Positions 6,864-15,842 of a DNA stretch of 64,000 nucleotides are shown here, piece after piece. The position numbers and the translations under genes are program-made. Position 1 is the first letter of the stretch. The number at the start of each line of letters is the position of its first letter. The notes under the pieces are model-generated. The model was given only the letters and a program-made list of their open reading frames with translations, had not been told where the DNA came from and ran no database searches. Location: NCBI GenBank assembly GCA_963660485.1, contig CAVKYH010000004.1:1-64000 (forward strand). The letters are read 5' to 3'. Origin of the DNA: UBA6398 sp963660485. GTDB lineage: Bacteria > Bacteroidota > Bacteroidia > Bacteroidales > Bacteroidaceae.

Positions 6864-8786
6864 ATGAAAATACAACTCAAGTTGACCTCACGGCGAGCCG
6901 TTTCAAACGCCGCGTTTGCCGCTCTGACAGCACTGAGTCTCGTGCCGCAAGGCGCAAAAGCGCAATACGATCACGGCGAAAGCAACACGCTGCGCATTAT
7001 GTCGTATAACATCTACAACGGAAAGCAGGTAGACGGCAAGACATTCAACTATGAACGGCAGGCAGACATTATAAGGCGAATGAATCCCGACCTCACCACA
7101 ATAGATGAGGTTGACAGCATGACGGAACGCTCAAAAGGACATTTCGCAATCAGAGAATATGCCAACGCCCTGGGCATGCATTACGTTTATTCCCCATCAA
7201 TTCCATACCAGGGAGGCAAATACGGAATGGGAATGCTCGCCAAAAAATATCCGCAAAGCATCACCCGTATCACAATGCCCGGGCGAGAAGAAAAACGCAC
7301 GCTTATCATAGCCGAATATCCCGACTATGTTTTTGCGTCAACCCATTTCTCGCTCACTCCGGTGGACCAGCTTAAATCGATAGACATTCTGAGAAGCGAG
7401 GCAGCAAAGTATGACAAACCGTTCTTCCTTGCAGGCGATTTGAATTGCACACCCGAATCCGAAGCCGGCAAATATCTTTCGCAATATTTCACGCTTCTTA
7501 CCAACCCCAAGGCACCGACTTTTCCCGCTAACGCTCCCAAGGAAACTATCGACTATATTGCGCTGTTCAAAAACGAGCAGGCAAAAAACGTAGTGCTCTT
7601 GCGTAACGGCGTAATCAACGAGCCGCAAGCCTCCGACCATCGCCCCGTTTACGCCGACATACGTTTTGCGTTGCCTACCGACAAACTTTTGTATTCCGAC
7701 CCATATCTGCAGGATTTCACCAATGATGCCGTAACCGTGATGTACCAGACAAACGCCGTGGTGCATACATGGGTGGAATATGGTACGGACACCACAAATC
7801 TGAAAAGCGCCCGAACAATTCTTGCAGGGCAGGAACTTTGCTACGATATAGAAAACAAAGTGCGCCTCGACAGTCTTCGTCCCGGCGTGAAGTATTATTA
7901 TCGCGTTTGTGCGCAGGAAGTTTTGCTCAACGAGGCATATCGCAAAATCCTTGGCAGCACTTCGAAAACACAATGGCATACATTCACACTCCCGGCTCCC
8001 GATGCTAAAAATTTTACGGCAGTTATATTTAATGATCTTCACGAACAAGATCATGTTATGAACGCACTTGCTGGTATCGTCAAGCGCAACGGAATAAAAC
8101 CGGATATGGTGTTTTTCAACGGAGACTGCGTGCCGGAGCCACAAAACCGCACCCACGCCATCGAAAGAGTGAACGTATTGATGCGAGGTGCCGATGCCGC
8201 CGATATTCCGACGATTATAATTCGCGGCAACCACGAGATTCGCAACGCTTACTCGGCCGGAATGCTTTCGCTGACCGACAACTTCGGCGGCAAAACCTAT
8301 GGCGCTTTTTCTTGGGGCGACACGCGTTTTGTGGTGCTTGATTGCGGCGAAGACAAAAACGACGGATTTTGGGTTTACTACGGTCTGAACGATTTTACAA
8401 AGCTTCGCGCTGACCAGAAAGTCTTTCTTGAAAAAGAATTGAAGAGTAAGGAATTCAAGAAAGCCCGTCGCCATATTCTTATTAACCATATTCCGATTTG
8501 GGGAACCAAAGATGTTTATACCAACAACTATCATCCTTGGACCGAGCTTTGGAGTCCGTTGATTGAGAAGGCTAAGTTTGATATCAATCTCACGGCTCAT
8601 GCCCACACATATTACTTCTACGAAAAAGGACAACAGGGAAATCCTATGCCATGTATGGGTGGCGGAGGCCCGAGTATGGACGGAAATGAAATGGGAACCG
8701 TTGCAGTTTTGCAGAAAAGCGGTGAAGAATTGCGGCTGAGGGTTTTTGCCGCCAATGGAAAGACTCTTCTCGACCGCAAGTTGTAG
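6864..8786 (+). CDS. secreted fusion of endonuclease/exonuclease/phosphatase and calcineurin-like phosphoesterase domains
   Basis: A 640-residue exported protein with two complete phosphoesterase modules. Residues 1-33 look like a signal peptide ending in AKAQ. Residues 42-270 form an EEP domain: SYNIYNG, Glu82 in IDEVD, GDLNC (191-195) and SDHRP (257-261). Residues 275-375 resemble the Fn3-like domain found before purple-acid-phosphatase-type enzymes. Residues 384-640 form a metallophosphoesterase: DLH (391-393), NGD (419-421), GNHE (455-458), NHIP and AHAH. All metal-binding motifs look intact in both halves. It may strip phosphate from nucleotides, phospholipid headgroups or phosphosugars in the periplasm; the substrate is unknown. 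It is probably co-transcribed with the LacX-like epimerase and ends at a hairpin. Confidence 0.87.
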   Translation: MKIQLKLTSRRAVSNAAFAALTALSLVPQGAKAQYDHGESNTLRIMSYNIYNGKQVDGKTFNYERQADIIRRMNPDLTTIDEVDSMTERSKGHFAIREYANALGMHYVYSPSIPYQGGKYGMGMLAKKYPQSITRITMPGREEKRTLIIAEYPDYVFASTHFSLTPVDQLKSIDILRSEAAKYDKPFFLAGDLNCTPESEAGKYLSQYFTLLTNPKAPTFPANAPKETIDYIALFKNEQAKNVVLLRNGVINEPQASDHRPVYADIRFALPTDKLLYSDPYLQDFTNDAVTVMYQTNAVVHTWVEYGTDTTNLKSARTILAGQELCYDIENKVRLDSLRPGVKYYYRVCAQEVLLNEAYRKILGSTSKTQWHTFTLPAPDAKNFTAVIFNDLHEQDHVMNALAGIVKRNGIKPDMVFFNGDCVPEPQNRTHAIERVNVLMRGADAADIPTIIIRGNHEIRNAYSAGMLSLTDNFGGKTYGAFSWGDTRFVVLDCGEDKNDGFWVYYGLNDFTKLRADQKVFLEKELKSKEFKKARRHILINHIPIWGTKDVYTNNYHPWTELWSPLIEKAKFDINLTAHAHTYYFYEKGQQGNPMPCMGGGGPSMDGNEMGTVAVLQKSGEELRLRVFAANGKTLLDRKL

Positions 8787-8808
8787 ATCGGGGATTACAT
8801 ATAATATA

Positions 8809-8845
8809 AATGTCGGCGCAGACTTGTTTGTCTTGCGCCGACATT
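8809..8845 (+). terminator. intrinsic terminator after the phosphoesterase fusion
   Basis: A strong GC-rich hairpin (arms about 8809-8820 and 8834-8845, extended by GAC/GTC near the loop) followed by a run of six T. The minus strand lacks a comparable T tail. Confidence 0.85.
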
Positions 8846-8909
8846 GTTTTTTGTCGTTTCCTTACGGTATGTGAGATGAACTATACCGCCTTGGTTATTG
8901 ATGTTGTGC

Positions 8910-10439
8910 TTATAGTTTCACGCTTTTCTTCTTGGTTTTCGACTCTGCTCCAATGCGGTTGAGCGCGCTCACCACGTAGGTGTAACGTTCTGTGCCGTTG
9001 TCGTAGGGAAGTTTGAGGAAAGTGTCGGAAGTTATGTCGATGATGTGCGAAGCATCGTTGGTGTTTATCGGTTCTCCTGCCGCAAAGCGATAAACCACGT
9101 AGCGCTGCGCTTCGTCCATGATGTTGCGTGCCTTGGGTGCGGTCCAGAACAGAATGTAGCCGTCTTCGGTCCACACAGGCTTGAGTTTCTTTACTTTTCC
9201 CGGCACTTTGCTGCTTATAAACGGCATTGCAGGCGGAAGGGCTGGCTTGGAGAAATAAAGTTGGTGTATTGCTTCGGCATAGTTGCCTTGGTTTTCGGCA
9301 AACGCTGCGCCATACCACTGGCAACTGCCCGCTACGCCGAGCGAACGTTCGAGATTCATTTTCGCAAGTAGCTGATGGCTTTGCGGATTTGCGGGATCGG
9401 GATATTTTACGGTGTTTACCACGCTCTCGCCTATGATTAGCGGGCGGTTTGTAACGTGTTTGCTCCACCAGCGTATGAGTGTGGCGTAATCGGCTACGGG
9501 GTGTCCAATCTGCCAATAGAGTTGGGGCATTGCATAGTCCACCCAGCCTTGGTTCACCCAGTAAAGAACGTCGGCATAAAGGTCTTCGTAGTTTTCGAGT
9601 CCGTTGGTATCAGAACCGGGAACGTTGCCGCCGCGCCGCGCGTTGTGATAGATTCCAAAGGGCGAGATGCCGAATTTTACCCATGGCTTTACGGCGCGAA
9701 TAGTGTCGTGGAGCATGCGCACAAGTTCGTTCACGTTGTAGCGTCGCCAGTCGGCGCGGTTTTGAATGCCGTTGTTGTATTTTGCGTAAGTGTTGTCATC
9801 GGGAATAGACTTCTGTCCGCCGGGATAGGGATAGAAGTAATCGTCCATATGTATGCCGTCAACGTCGTAATGATGCAATATGTCGGAAACCACACGGCAT
9901 ATATATTGGCGGTTGTAGGGTTCTCCCGGATCGAAGAGTATAAGATCTCCGTATTTGAAGAAATGGTCGGGATACATGTTGTAGGGGTGATTCAACGCCA
10001 TGTCGTGTTTGGCAGCCGTTTTTGCCCTGTAGGGATTTATCCATGCGTGGCATTCGAGTCCGCGCTTGTGGCATTCCTGCACCATCCATTCCAAAGGGTC
10101 CCAATAAGGGTTGGGGGCTTTGCCCTGTTGGCCGGTGAGGTAATAGCTCCAAGGCTCGTAGCTGCTTTTGTAGAGAGCGTCGCCTTCGCATCTCACTTGG
10201 AAAATCACGGCGTTCAATCCGTTGCGCTTGAATGCGTCGAGATATGAGCTGAGTGTGCGCTGCATTTGGTCGCGCTCCATTCCCATATACTGTCCGTTGA
10301 CTGTTTGAATCCACGCTCCGCGAAATTCGCGTTTGGGAGTGTTAGTGGAAATTTGTGCCTTGCACACTCCGGAAATTCCAAGGCAAAAGAAAACCGCCAG
10401 CGCGGTAAAGAGTTTTGATATGATACTTTTCATTTTCAT
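8910..10439 (-). CDS. GHL10-family glycoside hydrolase-like secreted protein
   Basis: A glycosyl-hydrolase-like family 10 (formerly DUF187) protein. After a signal peptide ending in VCKAQ comes the family's opening block, REFRGAWIQTVNG. Then follow NGLNAVIFQVRCEGDALY, HAWINPYRA, DGIHMDDYFYPY with paired acidic residues, and WVDYAMPQLYWQ: a TIM-barrel core of about 350 residues. The C-terminal 100 residues (after VKKLKPVW) look like an Fn3 domain. The reading frame extends upstream to 10619, but that part translates ladder locus 4 and lacks a signal peptide, so the ATG at 10439 (or 10433) is the start. Substrate is unknown; cell-wall or host-glycan degradation is plausible. Confidence 0.88.
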   Translation of the reverse strand: MKMKSIISKLFTALAVFFCLGISGVCKAQISTNTPKREFRGAWIQTVNGQYMGMERDQMQRTLSSYLDAFKRNGLNAVIFQVRCEGDALYKSSYEPWSYYLTGQQGKAPNPYWDPLEWMVQECHKRGLECHAWINPYRAKTAAKHDMALNHPYNMYPDHFFKYGDLILFDPGEPYNRQYICRVVSDILHHYDVDGIHMDDYFYPYPGGQKSIPDDNTYAKYNNGIQNRADWRRYNVNELVRMLHDTIRAVKPWVKFGISPFGIYHNARRGGNVPGSDTNGLENYEDLYADVLYWVNQGWVDYAMPQLYWQIGHPVADYATLIRWWSKHVTNRPLIIGESVVNTVKYPDPANPQSHQLLAKMNLERSLGVAGSCQWYGAAFAENQGNYAEAIHQLYFSKPALPPAMPFISSKVPGKVKKLKPVWTEDGYILFWTAPKARNIMDEAQRYVVYRFAAGEPINTNDASHIIDITSDTFLKLPYDNGTERYTYVVSALNRIGAESKTKKKSVKL

Positions 10440-10587
10440 GGGCGTTGCCGCCGTAACGATATTATTAAAAGTTGTTATGAATTCAAGGTGTAAAATTAAG
10501 CATAAATTCCGAAACGGCATGAAAAAAGCGGCTCTCTGTGAAGATGAAAAGCAAGAAGTTTTAATGGTGCGTTTTATTGAAAAAACG

Positions 10588-10777
10588 ATGTCAGACTTTA
10601 TTTGAATAATGTTTGACATTGTTTAAAAGATATCAGACATTGTTTTTACCATGTCGGACATCTGAAAATACGGTATCTGACAGCGTTTTTACGAGATGCG
10701 TCGGAATTTAAATTAGATGCCTTGGAATTTAAATTTGGTGGCCCGGAGTTTTTACGAGATGCCTTGTAGTTTTTGCA
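10588..10777. repeat. 21-nt ladder repeat, locus 4 (nine words)
   Basis: The left half has GACAT-type words: ATGTCAGACTT, ATGTTTGACAT, ATATCAGACAT, ATGTCGGACAT and GTATCTGACAG. The right half has AGATGCGTCGG, AGATGCCTTGG, TGGTGGCCCGG and AGATGCCTTGT. The pitch stays at 21 nt except for one 11-nt spacer. This copy joins both vocabularies in one array. It fills most of the 498-nt gap between the divergent GHL10 and M3 peptidase genes; I see nothing else there except the promoters. Confidence 0.93.
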
Positions 10778-10879
10778 AAAACTTCATACGGTTTTGCAAT
10801 GAGGTTTTTGTTTCCTGCAAAAAGGGCGTAAAGTGCTGCGGCAAGCCGTTTTTTGTGGGATTAATACGGCAAAAATCGC

Positions 10880-10887
10880 TAACTTTG
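10880..10887 (+). promoter_or_regulatory. -7 box for the peptidase cluster
   Basis: TAACTTTG followed by CTA, a perfect TAnnTTTG match, 50 nt upstream of the M3 peptidase ATG. Confidence 0.7.
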
Positions 10888-10937
10888 CTAAGACAATACG
10901 CCTGCGGGCGGAAACATTCAGAAATATATAAAAGGAA

Positions 10938-12977
10938 ATGGAAAATCAACATAACAACCCGCTGCTGAAACCCTTTGTGCTGCCACCTTTCAGGGATATA
11001 AAGGACTCTGATTTTGAGCCTGCGATGATTGCGGGCATAGAGGCGGCGGAGAAAGACGTGGAGGCGATAACTGCCAACGCTTCGGCGCCGGATTTCAACA
11101 ATACCATTGCCGCGCTCGACAAGAGTGGCGAGATGCTCGACAGGGTGGAGAACGTTTTCTTCAACCTTCAGGGCGCCATGTCGAACGATACGCTCGAAGT
11201 TCTCGCGCAGAAATTTGCGCCTATGCTCGCGCAGCACCACAACAATGTGATGCTCAACGCTGAACTCTTCAATAGAGTGAAATATGTATGGGAACATCGC
11301 CCCGACAGCCTAACCACCGAACAGCATACCCTGCTCGAAAACACCTACAAGGCTTTTGTGCGCAACGGTGCGCTGCTCAATGAGGAGCAAAAGGCAGAAC
11401 TGCGCAAAGTTTCCGAAGAATTTTCGAAAAAGACAGTGGAATTTGCCACCAATCTGCTTCATGCGCGCAACGATTTCCATCTCAATGTTACCGATGCCGC
11501 AAAGGTGGAGGGTGTTCCCGCTTCTGCGCTCGGCACAGCCCGCGAAACGGCAGAGGAAAACGGACACGAGGGCTGGGACATCACTCTCGACCAACCCGTT
11601 TACGGACCTTTCATAACCTACAGCCCCGACCGTGAATTGCGAAAGGCTCTGTATATGGCGCGCAATGCGGCATGTATGGACGATTCCAAATACAACAACT
11701 TGCAAATCTGCGAAGATATAGTGAACCTGCGGCTGCGCAGCGCCAATCTGCTCGGCTATGACTGCTACGCCGATTTTGTGCTCGAAAAACGCATGGCCGA
11801 AAACAAGGACAACGTTTACAATCTGCTCCATGAACTCACGGCTGCATATCTTCCCCAAGCACGCGAAGAAGTAAAGGCAGTTGCCGATTTCGCCCGCAAG
11901 AGCGAGGGAGACGATTTCGTGCTCGAGCCATGGGATTTCGCATACTATTCGCGCAAGCTCAAACTTTCGCTGTTTGACATCGACAGCGAAATGCTCCGCC
12001 CCTATTTTGAATTGTCAAAAGTGGCAGAAGGCGTGTTCGGACTCGCCAACCAACTCTACGGCGTAACGTTCAGCGTGAACAAGGACGCTCCCGTTTATGC
12101 CGACGACGTGGTGGCTTACAACGTGAACGATGCCGACGGCAGTTTTCTCGGCACATTATACATGGATTATTTCCCGCGAAAAGGAAAACAAGGCGGCGCG
12201 TGGACCACAAGCTACAGCCCGCAATACAAGGAAGGCGACAAAAACGTGCGCCCCGTGGTTGCAGTTGTGATGAATCTCACCAAACCCACCGCCGAACGCC
12301 CCTCACTCCTCACTCTGGGCGAGGTAACAACTTTTCTACATGAATTCGGACACTCGCTTCACGGACTCTTTGCAAACACCACCTATCGTTCGCTGAGTGG
12401 AACCAATGTGTATTGGGATTTTGTGGAACTCCCTTCGCAATTTATGGAAAACTTTGTGTTGGAAAAGAAATTCTTAAGTAAATTTGCAATACACTATAAA
12501 ACCGGCGAGCCTTTGCCCGACGAACTTATGCAGAAAGTGATTGACAGCCGCAACTACAATGTAGCCTATGCCACAATACGCCAGGTTTCGTTCGGACTTC
12601 TCGACATGGGGCTGCATTGCATTTCCGCTCCGCTCAAAGACAATCTGATGGAAAAGGAACATGCCGCAACCGACGAGGTAAACCTTCTTCCTGAACCCTC
12701 GGGCACGGGAACCGCAGTGCACTTCAGTCATATCATGGACGGAGGCTATGCAGCCGGATACTATAGTTATAAATGGGCAGAAGTACTTGATGCCGACGCT
12801 TTCAAGGCGTTTAAGGAAAAAGGCGTATTCTCCAAGGAAATGGCAGCACGCTTTCGCGACTGCATACTGTCTCGCGGAGGCACCGAGCCACCAATGAGCC
12901 TCTATGAACGTTTCCGTGGCAAAAAGCCCTCAATCCACGCAATGATGGAGCGGGACGGCATAAAAACTGTCAGATAA
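10938..12977 (+). CDS. dcp: M3-family zinc metallopeptidase (peptidyl-dipeptidase Dcp-like)
   Basis: A 679-residue oligopeptidase of family M3, matching the usual length of Dcp and oligopeptidase A (about 680). The zinc site is FLHEFGHSLHGLF (HEFGH), with the downstream Glu expected in the helix near NVYWDFVELPSQFMENF. The C-terminal signature region GYAAGYYSYKWAEVLDADAF is intact. There is no signal peptide, so it is cytoplasmic and probably finishes the breakdown of peptides. It is the first gene of a tight cluster; dCMP deaminase follows 11 nt later. Dcp versus oligopeptidase A cannot be separated with certainty from sequence alone. Confidence 0.93.
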   Translation: MENQHNNPLLKPFVLPPFRDIKDSDFEPAMIAGIEAAEKDVEAITANASAPDFNNTIAALDKSGEMLDRVENVFFNLQGAMSNDTLEVLAQKFAPMLAQHHNNVMLNAELFNRVKYVWEHRPDSLTTEQHTLLENTYKAFVRNGALLNEEQKAELRKVSEEFSKKTVEFATNLLHARNDFHLNVTDAAKVEGVPASALGTARETAEENGHEGWDITLDQPVYGPFITYSPDRELRKALYMARNAACMDDSKYNNLQICEDIVNLRLRSANLLGYDCYADFVLEKRMAENKDNVYNLLHELTAAYLPQAREEVKAVADFARKSEGDDFVLEPWDFAYYSRKLKLSLFDIDSEMLRPYFELSKVAEGVFGLANQLYGVTFSVNKDAPVYADDVVAYNVNDADGSFLGTLYMDYFPRKGKQGGAWTTSYSPQYKEGDKNVRPVVAVVMNLTKPTAERPSLLTLGEVTTFLHEFGHSLHGLFANTTYRSLSGTNVYWDFVELPSQFMENFVLEKKFLSKFAIHYKTGEPLPDELMQKVIDSRNYNVAYATIRQVSFGLLDMGLHCISAPLKDNLMEKEHAATDEVNLLPEPSGTGTAVHFSHIMDGGYAAGYYSYKWAEVLDADAFKAFKEKGVFSKEMAARFRDCILSRGGTEPPMSLYERFRGKKPSIHAMMERDGIKTVR

Positions 12978-12988
12978 AAAAGAAACGA

Positions 12989-13447
12989 ATGACACCGGCA
13001 GAGAAAAAACAACGCGAACTCGACAAACGATATATGCGAATGGCGAGAATTTGGTCTGAGAACTCCTACTGCAAACGCCGGCAAGTGGGCGCGCTGATAG
13101 TTAAGGACAAAATGATAATCAGCGATGGTTACAACGGCACGCCTTCCGGTTTTGAAAATGTTTGTGAAGACGACAACAATGTTACCAAACCGTACGTACT
13201 GCATGCGGAAGCCAACGCAATAACCAAGATTGCACGCTCGGGAAATAACAGCGACGGAGCTACATTATACGTTACAACTTCGCCGTGTATAGAGTGTGCT
13301 AAACTTATAATTCAAGCCGGAATAAAACGCGTGATATATGGAGAGAAATATCGCATAGAAGATGGTATCCTTCTCTTGAAACGCGCAAATATAGATGTAG
13401 AATATGTTGACGCCGACGAAGATTGCGGCAACAACAACAAGCAATAA
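12989..13447 (+). CDS. dCMP deaminase (ComEB-like)
   Basis: A 152-residue cytidine/deoxycytidylate deaminase. Zinc ligands are visible in HAEANA (His72, with Glu74 as proton shuttle) and in PCIEC (Cys100 and Cys103). The N-terminal RQVGALIVKD and DGYNGTPSGFEN blocks are typical of dCMP deaminase rather than tRNA adenosine or guanine deaminase. It would convert dCMP to dUMP for thymidylate synthesis. It sits 11 nt after the M3 peptidase and 10 nt before the S41 protease, inside one likely operon. Confidence 0.92.
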   Translation: MTPAEKKQRELDKRYMRMARIWSENSYCKRRQVGALIVKDKMIISDGYNGTPSGFENVCEDDNNVTKPYVLHAEANAITKIARSGNNSDGATLYVTTSPCIECAKLIIQAGIKRVIYGEKYRIEDGILLLKRANIDVEYVDADEDCGNNNKQ

Positions 13448-13457
13448 TCATTTTGGA

Positions 13458-15176
13458 ATGAACCCAAACCGCTCCTCACGCTTTACACCATTGATAGTTG
13501 CCTGCAGTGTGGTGATAGGAATAATCATAGGCAGTTTCTATGCGAACCATTTTTCGGGGAATCGCCTTAGCATCATAAATGCATCAAGCAACAAATTGAA
13601 CGACTTGCTTCAAATTATCGATGCACAGTATGTAGACAAGGTGAATATGACTGATCTCGTGGAGAAGTCGCTTCCGAAAATTCTTGCAGAGCTTGATCCG
13701 CATTCCACATACACCAGCGCGAAGGATGTGGAGGAGACAATGCAGGACTTAAAGGGAAGTTTTTCGGGAATAGGCGTTCAATTCACGATAATCGACGATA
13801 CTATAAGAGTAGTGTCGGCTATAAACGGCGGCCCGTCAAAGGCTGCGGGAATAAAAGCGGGAGACTGTATCGTTGCTATAGACGGGAAACCGTTCGTGGG
13901 CAAAGTTGTAACCAACGAAGAGGCTACTCATAAGCTCAAAGGTCCCAAAGGCTCGAAAGTAGTTGTGGGAGTGTTGCGCAAAGGAGAGAAAACAATCCGA
14001 AACTTTACCATTAGCCGCGCTGACATTCCCATTAAGAGCATTCAGACAGCCTATATGCTCGACGACAAAACGGGCTACGTGAAAGTTGATCAGTTTGGAG
14101 ATTCAACGTATCCCGAGTTTCTTGTTGCTCTTGCCAAATTAGGTCAGCAGGGCGCCACACGTCTTATTCTCGATCTGCGTGGAAATCATGGAGGATTTGT
14201 ACAGCCGGCGATTAGAATGGCGTATGAGTTTTTGCCGGGAAACCGTATGGTTTTCTACATGCAGGGCCGTCATTCTCCGCGCGAGGATTTCGTTAGCGAC
14301 GGAAGGGGCGCGCATCAAAGCACACCGCTTATCGTTTTGGTAGATGAGCAAACTGCTTCGGCGAGCGAGATTTTTGCTGGTTCGATGCAGGACAATGACC
14401 GCGCGCTTATCGTAGGCCGTAGAAGTTTCGGCAAAGGTCTTGTGCAGGAGTCCATAGAGTTTCGCGACGGCAGCATGCTTCGTCTCACCATTGCCCGTTA
14501 TTATATGCCTTCGGGGCGTTGTGTGCAGAAACCATATACGCCGGGCGCGCTCGAAGAATACGAAATGGATTTCATCAACCGCGTAAAGAGTGGCGAACTT
14601 CAGTCGGGCGACAGCATTAAGGAGCACGGCAAGAAATTCTACACGCGTCTCGGCAGGGTGGTATACGGCGAAAACGGCATCACGCCCGATGTGTTTGTGC
14701 CGGAACAGACTGCGCAGGTAACGTCATACTTTAAGGAAGCGACGATGAACGGTCTTTTGGCAAAATATGCCTATATATATACTGATGCCAACCGCGAGGC
14801 GATGTCGAAGTTCAAGACTTGGGAAGAAACTGTGGCTTGGCTTAAGAAGCATGACGTGGTTGAGGCTTTTGCCTCCTATGCCGACAAGCATGGTTTGCCG
14901 CGCCGCAATCTTTTGATACGCAAATCCTACCGTTTGTTGCAGACTTATTTGTACGGATACATAATAGACGATTTGCTTGGACGCGATGCGCTCACGCGAT
15001 ATCTTAATTCAGATGACAATTGTGTGCAAACGGCATTGAAGTTGATGGACGAAGGAAAGGCTTTCCCGCAGAAACCGGTGGAGAAAACCGATAAGAAAAA
15101 GAAGAATGGAAAAGAAAGAACTGCGCAAGTTGGTTTCGGAACAGAAACGGAGGTATTCTGCGTCCGAACTGCTTGA
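13458..15176 (+). CDS. S41-family carboxy-terminal processing protease
   Basis: A 572-residue CtpA/Tsp-type protease. Residues 9-27 form an N-terminal membrane anchor or uncleaved signal. A PDZ domain spans about 100-185 (GIGVQF, AGIKAGD, ATHKLKGPKGS). The catalytic core follows: TASASEIFAG with Ser303 as likely nucleophile and SFGKG with Lys326. The frame is open from 13404, inside the deaminase gene, but the ATG at 13458 restores a normal signal anchor. The last 71 nt overlap the next gene in another frame, giving an unusual C-terminal tail. It probably processes envelope proteins. Confidence 0.93.
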   Translation: MNPNRSSRFTPLIVACSVVIGIIIGSFYANHFSGNRLSIINASSNKLNDLLQIIDAQYVDKVNMTDLVEKSLPKILAELDPHSTYTSAKDVEETMQDLKGSFSGIGVQFTIIDDTIRVVSAINGGPSKAAGIKAGDCIVAIDGKPFVGKVVTNEEATHKLKGPKGSKVVVGVLRKGEKTIRNFTISRADIPIKSIQTAYMLDDKTGYVKVDQFGDSTYPEFLVALAKLGQQGATRLILDLRGNHGGFVQPAIRMAYEFLPGNRMVFYMQGRHSPREDFVSDGRGAHQSTPLIVLVDEQTASASEIFAGSMQDNDRALIVGRRSFGKGLVQESIEFRDGSMLRLTIARYYMPSGRCVQKPYTPGALEEYEMDFINRVKSGELQSGDSIKEHGKKFYTRLGRVVYGENGITPDVFVPEQTAQVTSYFKEATMNGLLAKYAYIYTDANREAMSKFKTWEETVAWLKKHDVVEAFASYADKHGLPRRNLLIRKSYRLLQTYLYGYIIDDLLGRDALTRYLNSDDNCVQTALKLMDEGKAFPQKPVEKTDKKKKNGKERTAQVGFGTETEVFCVRTA

Positions 15177-15639
15177 GATGTCGAAAAATATAATGCGCCG
15201 GCTTGAGAGCAAACCGCTTTTCAAGTCGGCGCAAGTCGTTTTGCTTTTTCATTCGCTGCCCGATGAACCGTACACCCACGAACTTGTGGCGCGCGTGTCG
15301 CGGGAGAAAACCGTTTTGCTGCCCGTGGTGATAAACGAAGATACGCTGGAATTGCGCGAATATCGCGGAGAGAATGGCATGAGGAGCGGGGCGTTTGAAA
15401 TTCTTGAGCCGCAAGGCGAACCGTTCACCGATTTCGCGCGAATAGACCTTGCTGTGATTCCGGGCGTGGCGTTCGACGGCGCCGGCAATCGCCTTGGCAG
15501 GGGCAGGGGATACTATGACAGATTGCTGCAAAGGCTTGCGCCCTATGGCATACCTAAAATAGGGGTATGTTTCGACTTTCAAAGGCTTCCTGAAATACCT
15601 TCGGAAATTCACGATATTAGAGTTGACGATTTAGTGTAA
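15106..15639 (+). CDS. 5-formyltetrahydrofolate cyclo-ligase
   Basis: A 177-residue MTHFS-family enzyme that makes 5,10-methenyl-THF from 5-formyl-THF and ATP. The N-terminal MEKKELRKLVSEQKRRYS matches the typical family start, which supports this ATG although it lies 71 nt inside the S41 gene. The C-terminal GVAFDGAGNRLGRGRGYYDRLL is the strongest signature (nucleotide and substrate loop). Length is normal (about 180). Translational coupling to the protease through the overlap is likely. It is the last gene of the cluster and is followed by ladder locus 5. Confidence 0.93.
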   Translation: MEKKELRKLVSEQKRRYSASELLEMSKNIMRRLESKPLFKSAQVVLLFHSLPDEPYTHELVARVSREKTVLLPVVINEDTLELREYRGENGMRSGAFEILEPQGEPFTDFARIDLAVIPGVAFDGAGNRLGRGRGYYDRLLQRLAPYGIPKIGVCFDFQRLPEIPSEIHDIRVDDLV

Positions 15640-15645
15640 GGATAT

Positions 15646-15739
15646 TGTTTTTCTGATGTCTGATATTATTTAAATAATGTCAGACATTGTTTGAATAATG
15701 TCTGACATCGTTTTTGCGATATGCGTTGTCTTTTTTAGG
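15646..15739. repeat. 21-nt ladder repeat, locus 5
   Basis: Words ATGTCTGATAT, ATGTCAGACAT, ATGTCTGACAT and ATATGCGTTGT at exact 21-nt pitch, with spacers TGTTTTTCTG, TATTTAAATA, TGTTTGAATA, CGTTTTTGCG and CTTTTTTAGG. It is nearly the same as locus 1, and the sequence after both contains CACTAATT. It lies between convergent genes. Confidence 0.92.
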
Positions 15740-15783
15740 GGCACTAATTGTGGCGTAAAAAACGAGGGATTTTGTTGAAAAAA

Positions 15784-15821
15784 CAAGCCCGCATGTTCCG
15801 TTGGTTTACGGCATGCGGGCT
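15784..15821 (-). terminator. intrinsic terminator for rsmD
   Basis: Arms 15784-15794 and 15811-15821 pair perfectly, with an inner CCGT/ACGG extension. On the minus strand a run of six T follows, so it terminates the rsmD unit; the plus-strand tail is weaker. Confidence 0.8.
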
Positions 15822-15842
15822 TATTATATTGCGTGTGGCGGA

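Noticed and set aside
10440..10619. N-terminal extension of the GHL10 protein
   Set aside because: The extra 60 codons translate part of ladder locus 4 and precede a good signal peptide; the ATG at 10439 is preferred.
10588..10777. CRISPR-like array
   Set aside because: The ladder has regular spacing, but the repeated parts are 11 nt, vary in sequence and orientation, and the spacers are the conserved AT-rich parts. There are no unique 30-nt spacers and no cas genes.
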